Source: a virus. From it: a DNA stretch of 64,000 bases. The translations under genes and the position numbers were made by a program. Under the pieces are notes generated by a model, which had not been told where the DNA came from, did no database searches, and saw only the letters and a program-made list of their open reading frames with translations. The stretch covers positions 60,319 to 124,318 of the IMG/VR virus record IMGVR_UViG_3300025162_000024, one strand, 5' to 3'. Positions within the stretch are counted from its first letter, which is position 1; each line of letters begins with the position of its first letter. Shown piece by piece: positions 1 to 6,459 of the stretch.

Positions 1-122
1 TTCAGCCATCTTGGCCAGCCGCTTGGCCTTCTTCTGACTCGTTTTCCCCTTGAACCGAGGAGTACGCTGCACTGGGGTCTCGAATGGCTTGTCCGGCCTC
101 CAGTTGGCATTGGCTAAAGCCA
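1..122 (-). CDS. partial basic protein cut by the window edge
   Basis: Only about 40 N-terminal residues lie in the window. A GTG at 120-122 follows an AAGGGAG ribosome site by four bases and overlaps the stop of the preceding gene. The visible part ends in a Lys/Arg-rich stretch (KGKTSQKKAKRLAKMAE). No family is recognised. The frame was chosen from ribosome-site spacing and codon choice, so it is tentative. Confidence 0.4.
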
Positions 123-248
123 CTTGACTCCCTTCCCGCACAGACGGCACCTATGATTATCTCCGGACCAGCGGAACTCACTGTTCTTGGTCGGGCGGTA
201 CCAGTGCAGCCCCAAGTCGCAGAACATGAGCTTAAGAAGGGTACGCAT
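114..248 (-). CDS. small zinc-finger-like protein (44 aa)
   Basis: A short protein with a C-terminal CRLCGKG knuckle and an upstream CDLGLHWY segment, a layout common among tiny phage zinc-binding proteins of unknown role. The start at 248 has AGAGGGG eight bases upstream and overlaps the end of the preceding repeat protein. An internal ATG at 227 is possible but has no ribosome site. The function is unknown; zinc binding is inferred from the cysteines only. Confidence 0.5.
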   Translation of the reverse strand: MRTLLKLMFCDLGLHWYRPTKNSEFRWSGDNHRCRLCGKGVKWL

Positions 249-1245
249 TGGACCGGCCCCTCTTGTACTCGGAGAGCATTGACAATATGCAATCGGGATC
301 GTGCAGTACCCCTGACTCAACATCTGCCCGTTCCGCACAATCACTACACCAGTATGCGCCAGACACAACGTCAAACTCGACAATATTCTCACACAGTGTC
401 TCTTCCAGCTGATCGATCAGGGCATCAGCCTCCTTCAGCCTGTACTCAGCCGTCTTACCAGCCTTGGCCATACGGAAGATGCCGCGAAGATCATCGCAGT
501 TCTTGGCCTTGGAGAGCCTCCGGCACTCGTCACTCCCGCACTTTCCGGCTACGCACCCCGTACACACCCAATACTCGTCGGTCTCCGGGACCAGCTCGTA
601 GGAGACCCCGTCGATCACCCCGGACCAGAGAACCTTTGGCTCGACCTTCTTCGCCCATTCGGCCAGCGACTTCTTAGCCTGCTCATCCGGTATCCGCTTC
701 AAAGAGCTCGAATCCTCTGTGCGTGTGGCAGGCTCTGACTTCCCGTCATCCCGGTGGAAGACACCGGCGGGGAACTCGTAGATCCCGTGACGACCCTCTC
801 CGATATCGTAATACCGAGGCTTCTTCTCCCTCTCAGCCGCCCACCGGGCCATGATCCCCCTGGCCAACCTGAGCGAGATCGGGCGGATGCAACTGTTATC
901 CTCTTCGGACAGGGCCGAGGCGATCCCCTCTTTCTGGTGGACGAGGCGGGCCGGGAACTCCCAGATCGCCCTGATCTCTTCGTCTGTGGTCGATGTAGAC
1001 GCGTAGAACCGGACGGACTCTGCAGGCTTCCACGGGAATTCGGAGAGGAACGGGGCTCGAAGCACGTAGCTATCCCCGTACGCCCCCTTCAACAGGCACT
1101 GGCCGTCGTAAACCGCCAGGTCCTCGTAGGTGCACGGTCCGACGGCCAGCACCGGCAGCAGCCGGTCAATCCATACGATCTTGTCTCCAACACGGATCGG
1201 CTGACCCTGTTTGGGGTCGCCATTTGCATATGTAGGGGTCATCAT
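232..1245 (-). CDS. RWY/YPA-repeat protein with zinc-like module (337 aa)
   Basis: This is a member of the window's main paralogous family. Two repeat units are visible: about residues 78-138 (VRFYAS, then IWEFPARLVH, then a helix ending IMARW) and 143-200 (PRYYD, then IYEFPAGVFH, then a helix ending LAEWAKK). A module around residues 205-240 (VIDGVSYE, then WVCTGC and CGSDEC) resembles small phage Cys-rich domains and recurs in two other proteins here (30107-31489 and 52567-52968). The C-terminal third is charged and probably helical, with another CSDC. The start has a TAAGGAG site; a second ATG follows at once. The function is unknown. The repeat is not one I recognise. Confidence 0.8.
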   Translation of the reverse strand: MMTPTYANGDPKQGQPIRVGDKIVWIDRLLPVLAVGPCTYEDLAVYDGQCLLKGAYGDSYVLRAPFLSEFPWKPAESVRFYASTSTTDEEIRAIWEFPARLVHQKEGIASALSEEDNSCIRPISLRLARGIMARWAAEREKKPRYYDIGEGRHGIYEFPAGVFHRDDGKSEPATRTEDSSSLKRIPDEQAKKSLAEWAKKVEPKVLWSGVIDGVSYELVPETDEYWVCTGCVAGKCGSDECRRLSKAKNCDDLRGIFRMAKAGKTAEYRLKEADALIDQLEETLCENIVEFDVVSGAYWCSDCAERADVESGVLHDPDCILSMLSEYKRGRSNAYPS

Positions 1246-1256
1246 TTCTCCTTATC

Positions 1257-1349
1257 TCACGGCAGAATCCACCGCAACAAGTAAAGTACAAGTCCGGCCA
1301 CCCCGGCCAGACTAACCAAGATCACGACTGCCTTCTCCACTCTGCTCAC
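1257..1349 (-). CDS. 30-aa single-pass membrane microprotein
   Basis: A short frame opens with GTG, which forms a GTGA overlap with the stop of the upstream gene. It encodes a basic N-terminus (MSRVEK) and one long hydrophobic stretch rich in Val, Leu, Ala and Gly, ending RWILP. This is the shape of a tiny phage membrane protein, but nothing identifies it as a holin or spanin. Support comes from translational coupling and composition; the ribosome site is weak. Confidence 0.45.
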   Translation of the reverse strand: MSRVEKAVVILVSLAGVAGLVLYLLRWILP

Positions 1350-1771
1350 TTGGCCCTCGCCTTCTTCCACCGGGCTATCTGGGCCAAAGCCACCTTCTGA
1401 GAGATACGCTTGTCCTTAAACTCCTGGCACATCTCCTCAGGGCAAGTTGGCCATGATTCGCCGCGTGGGAAGTACACTTTTCGATCCGGGTAACTCCGAA
1501 TAATGTCCCTACACCGATACCAGCGAAGAGCCGGCTTTGTAGTCTTCTTCCATGTCCGCAGGGCTCTCCCGATCTGGATAGCCAGATCCTTGGCCGCCGT
1601 AAGATCGAGGTTTAGGAGATTACCGTTGAATCCATGGGAGATAGCCAACCTATCGTCTGCAGTGAACTGTAGGCTTCCACAGAGACCAGTGCCTTTCAAT
1701 GGGAAGCCCCATGTGACATTCCCCGCCCTCAAATATTCTCTCGTATACCGCTTAGAACTGCGTTTGGTCAT
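1346..1771 (-). CDS. protein with one C-terminal RWY/YPA repeat (141 aa)
   Basis: The first 80 residues form an unrecognised domain (NVTWGFPLKGTGLCGSLQF, ISHGFNGNLLNLDL, AIQIGRAL). The last 60 residues are one copy of the family repeat: LRWYRCRD, IIRSYPDRKVYF, then RISQKVALAQIARWKKA. This shows the repeat can occur singly, fused to another domain. The gene overlaps its upstream neighbour by 20 bp and is coupled to the membrane microprotein downstream. The function is unknown. Confidence 0.7.
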   Translation of the reverse strand: MTKRSSKRYTREYLRAGNVTWGFPLKGTGLCGSLQFTADDRLAISHGFNGNLLNLDLTAAKDLAIQIGRALRTWKKTTKPALRWYRCRDIIRSYPDRKVYFPRGESWPTCPEEMCQEFKDKRISQKVALAQIARWKKARAK

Positions 1772-1991
1772 TTTCGGCCTCCTCAGCCATCTGTTCTGCT
1801 ATCCGCCAATCACGAGCCCTACGAGCTTCCCGGGCACGGTCATCCGCAGCCTGAATCTCCCTGCGGGCCTCCGCCGCCCGCCACCCATCCTGGTAGTCGC
1901 GGGCATCCCTTTCCCATCCATAGTAAAGACGGCTGCCTGTACGGCCCAGCCCGTAATCATCAAAGCCCTGATCGTACGTCTTTCGGCTCAC
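1752..1991 (-). CDS. small charged protein with FDDYG and YQDGWRAAEAR motifs (79 aa)
   Basis: GTG start with AAGGAG four bases upstream, in a GTGA overlap with the preceding gene. The N-terminal part has aromatic/glycine pairs (QGFDDYGLG, YQDGWRAA), a pattern seen in short phage proteins of unknown role. The C-terminal half is a charged helix rich in Arg, Glu and Ala. No function is assigned. Confidence 0.65.
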   Translation of the reverse strand: MSRKTYDQGFDDYGLGRTGSRLYYGWERDARDYQDGWRAAEARREIQAADDRAREARRARDWRIAEQMAEEAENDQTQF

Positions 1992-2155
1992 TTTGCTCCT
2001 TTCTTGGCCACATGCGGATCCAACCGCTTCAGGTACTTGCATATGCATCGGCCGTAGTGCCGCTGCTTACGCCCGTCCATACACCCGTGCTGCTTTATTT
2101 GCCGCGGGGTCATTGCCCGTCTGTGCTTGCTGCAATAGGCTGCACGTAGTTTCAT
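1988..2155 (-). CDS. small Cys/His-rich basic protein (55 aa)
   Basis: A complete small frame with AGGAG four bases before its ATG, overlapping the next gene by GTGA. It contains YCSKHRRAMTPRQIKQHGC and later RCICKYL, so it has several Cys and His residues in a very basic chain, typical of a minimal zinc-binding phage protein. The role is unknown. Confidence 0.6.
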   Translation of the reverse strand: MKLRAAYCSKHRRAMTPRQIKQHGCMDGRKQRHYGRCICKYLKRLDPHVAKKGAK

Positions 2156-2395
2156 TCAGCTCCTGAGCTTGACGGAGGTCTCCGCACTCTTCAGCAGGGT
2201 CTGCCCGGCCACGGTCAGCATGGTAACCCTCTGTGTGGACCCAGTACGTTCCAGTACAGTGTTGAGCAGGGCCGCCTGCTGGACGACCGCCGAGTATACA
2301 GCATCCTCGCCCGCCGCATCATGGACGTTGCACGTGGTATGGAGCTCGTCACCCTCGGCCATCGTCCGGAGCTTCAGGATCTCTCTGTTCTTCAC
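2156..2395 (-). CDS. hypothetical protein (79 aa)
   Basis: GTG start in GTGA overlap with the upstream repeat protein; GGAG lies five bases upstream. The product is largely helical, with AAGEDAVYSAVVQQAALLNTV in the middle. No family is recognised and no cysteine cluster or membrane segment is visible. Confidence 0.6.
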   Translation of the reverse strand: MKNREILKLRTMAEGDELHTTCNVHDAAGEDAVYSAVVQQAALLNTVLERTGSTQRVTMLTVAGQTLLKSAETSVKLRS

Positions 2396-2871
2396 TCTGA
2401 CTCCGGGTAGCCCCTACGATACTTGGCGATCGCCTCACAGGTGCCCCGGTAAGACCCAGGGTAGGGACTAAAGCGATCCTCGATCTCCCCGATCAGCTTA
2501 TTGGCATCCGCCAGCTGCCGGTTGAGCCTGTCGTTGATACGACTCATAATCCATAGCCTACCCTCAGCCTGCGACATGCTCACAAGCTCGTCGCTAGTCT
2601 CCGGAAATATACTAGGAGTGGTCCTACCGTCATAGTGGCAGACGCTGGCCGGGAACTCCCAAATCACCCAGGGAGGGTTACAACCCAACTTCGATCGGTA
2701 GTAGCGTGGACCTTCCTCTTCCGCGGCCTTCCCGGCCAGCTCCTCCTTGATCTCCTTCTTCAACTCCTGGCCGTATGCGGTGATCGCCTCGGCCAATCCA
2801 TGGGCCTCCGGGACGAGCATACTGGTCTTGGTATAGATATCGTCGTACAACTTCTCGGTCTTCGTGTCCAT
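2392..2871 (-). CDS. protein with a single RWY/YPA repeat and helical flanks (159 aa)
   Basis: The start at 2871 (MDTKTEKLYDD) has AAGGAG at ideal spacing and lies just past the stop of the upstream gene; a longer in-frame extension is not needed. Residues 1-55 are helical. One repeat-like unit follows (GPRYYRS, VIWEFPASVCHYDG) but its C-terminal helix is diverged and runs into a longer helix (MSRINDRLNRQLADANKLI). This short member keeps only the beta-rich half of the repeat. The function is unknown. Confidence 0.7.
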   Translation of the reverse strand: MDTKTEKLYDDIYTKTSMLVPEAHGLAEAITAYGQELKKEIKEELAGKAAEEEGPRYYRSKLGCNPPWVIWEFPASVCHYDGRTTPSIFPETSDELVSMSQAEGRLWIMSRINDRLNRQLADANKLIGEIEDRFSPYPGSYRGTCEAIAKYRRGYPESE

Positions 2872-2881
2872 CCCAGTCTCC

Positions 2882-3184
2882 TTATCTGGGCAGGGCCAGG
2901 GCCGCTGCCAGTTTGCATCCTTGGTCGTGGCCCTCCTCCATGGGAAAGCCACACTCGGGGCAGAACGAACTTCCGTACTCGCCACACGCATCAAGCCCAG
3001 GCTGCCACTCCACTGCTTTCAAGGCCTTTTCCATCGCCCTGATCTTCTTGTCGGCCGTGTCCAGCATCCTCCTCAGGTCCGCAATCCTCTTCTGCTGGCC
3101 GACATCAGCCTCCTCCAGCAGCTGGAGCCTGGACCGGGCACAGCCACTGAAATGAAGGTCTCCACGGCATTTCATGTCACTCAT
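2882..3184 (-). CDS. coiled-coil protein with C-terminal zinc knuckle (100 aa)
   Basis: The ATG at 3184 is seven bases after GGAG and overlaps the previous gene's end. A helix of about 45 residues (ADLRRMLDTADKKIRAMEKAL) resembles a coiled coil. It is followed by CPECGFPMEEGHDQGC, which could bind one zinc ion. The function is unknown. Confidence 0.65.
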   Translation of the reverse strand: MSDMKCRGDLHFSGCARSRLQLLEEADVGQQKRIADLRRMLDTADKKIRAMEKALKAVEWQPGLDACGEYGSSFCPECGFPMEEGHDQGCKLAAALALPR

Positions 3185-3434
3185 CTTCAAACTCCAGGCT
3201 AGTCATGTCATGATCGCAGGTAACCGAGGGGCTGGTCAGTGATTCTCCGGCCAAGGCTGCGTGGTACACCGCTCGCAGGTCCCTCTTCAGGTCTTTCATC
3301 TCTGTAGCAGACATCCCACTCTGGCCCTCAGCGTTCGCCACGGTACACGCCTTGATCAGCCCTTCCAGGACATCGAGCACCCCATAGGCCTTTACAGCCT
3401 CGTCAATGGCCACCCTAAGAAATGGACTTATCAT
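3177..3434 (-). CDS. hypothetical helical protein (85 aa)
   Basis: The start at 3434 (MISPFLRVAIDEAVKAYG) has GAGGAAAG upstream. The middle of the protein is helical (VLDVLEGLIKACTVANA) and the tail is acidic (EFEDE). No family is recognised. It overlaps the downstream zinc-knuckle gene by 8 bp, so the two are probably co-translated. Confidence 0.6.
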   Translation of the reverse strand: MISPFLRVAIDEAVKAYGVLDVLEGLIKACTVANAEGQSGMSATEMKDLKRDLRAVYHAALAGESLTSPSVTCDHDMTSLEFEDE

Positions 3435-3666
3435 GCTTCTTTCCTCTCCGGGCTTCCCGCTTCTCAGCGGCACTAAAGCTCAACCATCGCTCTACCGCCT
3501 CTTTGAGACAGGCAGGGCACATCTTACGGGTCAGGTTGGGGTCTCCACCGGTTACTCGGACCACGGTAAAGCAGTGATTCTTGCACTTACAACAGATATG
3601 TCTCTGTCCGCGGCCCCTGGTTGGGTATGCCATGCTCGCCCACGGGGCTCTCTGTTCTTTGGCCAT
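3415..3666 (-). CDS. small four-cysteine zinc-ribbon protein (83 aa)
   Basis: The start at 3666 has TAGGAG six bases upstream. CCKCKNHC and, about 25 residues later, CPACLKEA form a likely four-cysteine zinc site. The remainder is basic (EKREARRGKKHDKS). The role is unknown. Confidence 0.6.
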   Translation of the reverse strand: MAKEQRAPWASMAYPTRGRGQRHICCKCKNHCFTVVRVTGGDPNLTRKMCPACLKEAVERWLSFSAAEKREARRGKKHDKSIS

Positions 3667-3673
3667 GAGTCTC

Positions 3674-3916
3674 CTACCGGTTGAACCAGACAACGTGCGT
3701 TGCGTCGGACGGGATATCCTCGGCGGCCGTAGACGGGCAGATGACTATGGACGTATCCGACATCCCGTCTCGAACAGGATGGCCGTATCCATCGTAGTCT
3801 ATGAACGCACCGCTCTCAACGGCCTGTATGAACTCTGCAACGGTATAAACGTCGTCCTCGTGCCCACACCCATAACAGTTGGTTTTGCTGAACTTAACTG
3901 GCTCGGTGTACGCCAT
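3674..3916 (-). CDS. small protein with NCYGCGHEDDVY motif (80 aa)
   Basis: AAGGAG lies five bases upstream of the ATG. The N-terminal NCYGCGHED could form half a zinc site. The rest (TVAEFIQAVESGAFIDYDGYG) looks like a compact alpha/beta fold found in many short phage proteins. No function is assigned. Confidence 0.6.
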   Translation of the reverse strand: MAYTEPVKFSKTNCYGCGHEDDVYTVAEFIQAVESGAFIDYDGYGHPVRDGMSDTSIVICPSTAAEDIPSDATHVVWFNR

Positions 3917-4566
3917 CACTTCTCCTTATTCTCTTCCACCCATTTACGCAGGTATGTCTTAACATTCCGATGCCATTCACGGGGATCATCGCTCGGCAGG
4001 TTCATTGCCGCATACCTGGTCGTAGTCAGACCCATGGCCTCTTGCAGCTCCCCTGATGCTCTAGCCAGTGGCAAATATAGCCATGACGGGGTCAGCACAA
4101 TAGCCAGCTTGTCCGCTACGCACAGACGAGAGAACAGCTTCCCATCCCGCTTAGCGTAGAACCGGGAGTGATAGAGGCAGAAGTCTTGCCAGTAAAATCG
4201 CAGCTGACAGCTGCAATACGGGGCCTCGACAGACACCCATTTAGTCCTACAATGGGGGCACTTCCACTCTGAGCAGTTGATTCCCGGATAAGTGTCATAC
4301 CATTCGCACTTCTCGGCCCCCTTCTTAATGAAAGGCCGATCGAACAGCCAGTGCATCAGGCGGGCACCAAACTCAACGTGCTTCTCGCCCTCGGCATCAT
4401 CCATTTTCCGACAGCCTACGTACCCCAAATCATGTGTGAAGAACGCCACCCAGAGCCTGGGATCCCAGGGGAAACCATAAAGAGACCACCATGCCCACAT
4501 AACGAACCAGCCATGGAGAAGAAAGCAGTGGGCTCCGAATAGAACTGACTTAGTCCCTCGCGTCAA
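3916..4566 (-). CDS. HD-domain-like protein with inserted zinc ribbon (216 aa)
   Basis: HCFLLHGWFVMWAWWSLYG, then PRLWVAFFTHDLGY, matches a phage protein family whose His and His-Asp residues suggest a metal-dependent HD phosphohydrolase. Conserved downstream segments are FCLYHSRFYAKRDGK and SRLCVADKLAIVLTPSWLYL. Between them sits a Cys-rich insertion (CSEWKCPHCRTKW and CSCQL), probably a zinc ribbon. The start is TTG, overlapping the upstream gene. The substrate is unknown, and hydrolase activity is inferred from the HD pattern. Confidence 0.6.
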   Translation of the reverse strand: MTRGTKSVLFGAHCFLLHGWFVMWAWWSLYGFPWDPRLWVAFFTHDLGYVGCRKMDDAEGEKHVEFGARLMHWLFDRPFIKKGAEKCEWYDTYPGINCSEWKCPHCRTKWVSVEAPYCSCQLRFYWQDFCLYHSRFYAKRDGKLFSRLCVADKLAIVLTPSWLYLPLARASGELQEAMGLTTTRYAAMNLPSDDPREWHRNVKTYLRKWVEENKEK

Positions 4567-4783
4567 CTGAACCCACCTTCCCCCATCTCCTAATGGCCTT
4601 CTTCATATCCTTCATGAGCACAGGGACATCCACGGTCTTCCTGACGATCTCATTGCCGCCAGTCCCATCCCTGCGTATAACGTCCACTACGAGCAACCCG
4701 GTTGTCTCGTTGAAGAAGAACGACAGGCTATGGCCGTTGGCCAGCTCTACGTAATGATTGTGTATGATGTTTTCTTCATCCAT
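4550..4783 (-). CDS. hypothetical protein (77 aa)
   Basis: A compact beta-rich protein (HYVELANGHSLSFFFNETTG, LLVVDVIRR) with a C-terminal helix (LMKDMKKAIRRWGKVG). The ATG overlaps the stop region of the upstream gene and a GGAGAAG site is present. It is not recognised. Confidence 0.6.
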   Translation of the reverse strand: MDEENIIHNHYVELANGHSLSFFFNETTGLLVVDVIRRDGTGGNEIVRKTVDVPVLMKDMKKAIRRWGKVGSVDARD

Positions 4784-4991
4784 TGGCCTGCTTCTCCGTA
4801 AACGCTGTCAAGGTCTCCCTGAACGCCAGATTCTCTTCGCAGATCTCGGCCAACTCCGTGGCCTGCTGGATCTGCTTGAGCCACCCGGGGGCCGCCGGGC
4901 AATCTGGCCAATTCGTATACTTCCGCTGGAACTCCGCAGCCTGCTGTCGGTAGTTAGCTGCCCGCTCCGCTATCCGCTTTGAACTAGGCAT
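4776..4991 (-). CDS. small helical protein (71 aa)
   Basis: A strong GGGAGG site directly precedes the ATG. The chain is almost wholly helical (KRIAERAANYRQQAAEFQRK and QQATELAEICEENLAFRETL), with NWPDCPAAPGW in the centre. It is the first gene after the terminator at 5009-5039. The function is unknown. Confidence 0.6.
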   Translation of the reverse strand: MPSSKRIAERAANYRQQAAEFQRKYTNWPDCPAAPGWLKQIQQATELAEICEENLAFRETLTAFTEKQANG

Positions 4992-5008
4992 TATCCTCCC
5001 ATCAAAAG

Positions 5009-5039
5009 AGCCAGGCCCCAGACTGGCCGGGGCCTGGCT
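5009..5039 (-). terminator. rho-independent terminator after repeat protein
   Basis: An 11-bp GC-rich stem (AGCCAGGCCCC paired with its complement, nine-base loop) is followed in the leftward transcript by CUUUUG. It lies 16 bases beyond the TAG at 5055-5057 rather than next to the TAA at 5133, which bears on where the upstream gene originally ended. Confidence 0.75.
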
Positions 5040-5132
5040 GACCTGTCTTCATCCCTACCGGCTGACGAGCTCGGCTACCCGCTTCTCCAGCCTGGAGATC
5101 GTCTCACGCTGATCATAGTTCAGCTGCCGCTG

Positions 5133-6395
5133 TTAGGCAGCCCAGTCCTCGAGCTGCTTGATCTTCTCATTTCGCTTGACGAGCTCAGCACTCTCCTCCT
5201 CGTTCAACTCTTTGAACTGAACCAGGCGAGTCTCGAGATCCTTGATCAACGTATCCCGCTCCTTGAGCAGCTGATCGTGGAGCTTGACGGTGACAAACTC
5301 TACATCACCCTGCACCGTACTGTAGGGATTCCTGATTCCGGCACGAATCACATGCATACCCTCTGAATCCTGGCGAACAGTTATGCACGGGCTCTGCTCC
5401 GGATTCCAGACATTAGCCGGCTTCTTCGCCTTCTTCCACCCCGCGATCAGCTCTTCGGCCTTCTCGGCAGTGACCAGCTTGGCACCCCAGCCAATCGCTT
5501 CTTGCTCCGAGCACTCGCACGCTTCGCCCTCTGGAATACTGCAGCTGTAGAATCTGCCTTCGGGGAACGCACGTAGAGTGTTGTTATGCCTGAGCAGATA
5601 CCAGCGGGTTGCCGGCTTCGGCTTCCACCCTGAGATGACTCTCTGGGCTTCCTCGGGTGTCACCTTCTCTGTCTTGTCCCGTATAAGCCACCACTCACGG
5701 CCAACATGGGAGATCGCGGATCCATCTGGCTGGGAACAAATATAAAACATACGCCCCGGGTAGGTCCAGAGAACAGTCTTGTCAGAGCTCCGGTACCAGC
5801 GCTCGCCCGGCATCTGCTGAACACGCCAGGCGGCGATCATAGCCTTGGCATCTTCCTCCGGGATCAGCTCGCTCCCGTTGGTCTTGACCTCAGACTCAAC
5901 GATAGCCACGCGGCCTTGCGGATAGTTCGACGTATAGAACTTACCGGCCGGGTACTCCCAGAGCAGATTCTCATCCTTCAGATACCAGCGGATGGCCTCT
6001 ACAGGCTTCGGAGTCCACTGAGCAATGAGCTCCTTGGCCCGCTCCTGGGTGACCTGAGGATGCCCGTCTCGGATCACTTCCCACTCGGATACATAGCACT
6101 GGAAGCCGTCTGAACGCCCTGAACCATACGCCAGGCCGGCCGGGAACTCCCAGAGATACATCGAACTCGCGTACCAGCGGACCAGGCTCCGACTTTCCCG
6201 TTTCCACACCTCGATCCTGGCCCTAGCCTCTTCAGCCGAGATCAGCTTATGCTTTCCCTTGTGGAAATCCTCAGTGTCCATGGCCAGCCCGCCCCCCGTG
6301 TTCCCCTTGTAGTAGAATCTCCGGGCAGGATATTCCCAGATCCCGTCATTGTCCCTCAGATACCAGCGGGTCTCTTCTGTTGTCTTGGTGTTCAT
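5133..6395 (-). CDS. RWY/YPA-repeat protein, five repeats plus coiled coil (420 aa)
   Basis: Five tandem copies fill about residues 8-325. Each starts with RWY, has a W/R..YPAG..FY core and ends in an EEA...I..W helix; the clearest is VRWYASSMYLWEFPAGLAY. The last 65 residues form a coiled coil (LIKDLETRLVQFKELNEEES, KIKQLEDWAA). After the TAA at 5133-5135 the same frame continues for 25 more coiled-coil-like residues (QRQLNYDQRETISRLEKRVA) to a TAG at 5055. This suggests a premature stop, readthrough or a sequence error. AAAGGAG precedes the ATG. The function is unknown. Confidence 0.85.
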   Translation of the reverse strand: MNTKTTEETRWYLRDNDGIWEYPARRFYYKGNTGGGLAMDTEDFHKGKHKLISAEEARARIEVWKRESRSLVRWYASSMYLWEFPAGLAYGSGRSDGFQCYVSEWEVIRDGHPQVTQERAKELIAQWTPKPVEAIRWYLKDENLLWEYPAGKFYTSNYPQGRVAIVESEVKTNGSELIPEEDAKAMIAAWRVQQMPGERWYRSSDKTVLWTYPGRMFYICSQPDGSAISHVGREWWLIRDKTEKVTPEEAQRVISGWKPKPATRWYLLRHNNTLRAFPEGRFYSCSIPEGEACECSEQEAIGWGAKLVTAEKAEELIAGWKKAKKPANVWNPEQSPCITVRQDSEGMHVIRAGIRNPYSTVQGDVEFVTVKLHDQLLKERDTLIKDLETRLVQFKELNEEESAELVKRNEKIKQLEDWAA

Positions 6396-6418
6396 AGCAA
6401 TCTCCTTTGTTTGGCATG

Positions 6419-6443
6419 GGGGCCCTCCACGGTGGAGGGCCCC
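6419..6443. repeat. perfect 12-bp inverted repeat, hairpin without U-tract
   Basis: GGGGCCCTCCAC and its exact complement are separated by one base in the 64-bp gap between two repeat-protein genes. In the leftward transcript it would form a very stable hairpin, but no U-run follows, so it is not a classical terminator. It may block exonucleases, act as a weak or factor-dependent terminator, or bind a protein. Confidence 0.6.
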
Positions 6444-6459
6444 TAGGACCTAGACGTGG

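Noticed and set aside
754-1284. Long plus-strand frames opposite the repeat proteins (also near 5.7, 6.7, 8.6 and 13.7 kb)
   Set aside because: They are antisense shadows of well-supported minus-strand genes, lack ribosome sites and have implausible Pro/Arg/Leu-rich composition.
1257-1349. Calling the 30-residue membrane protein a holin
   Set aside because: Length and one hydrophobic segment are not enough, and there is no endolysin or spanin gene nearby.
6419-6443. Calling the perfect hairpin a rho-independent terminator
   Set aside because: No U-run follows the stem in the leftward transcript, so it is listed only as an inverted repeat.
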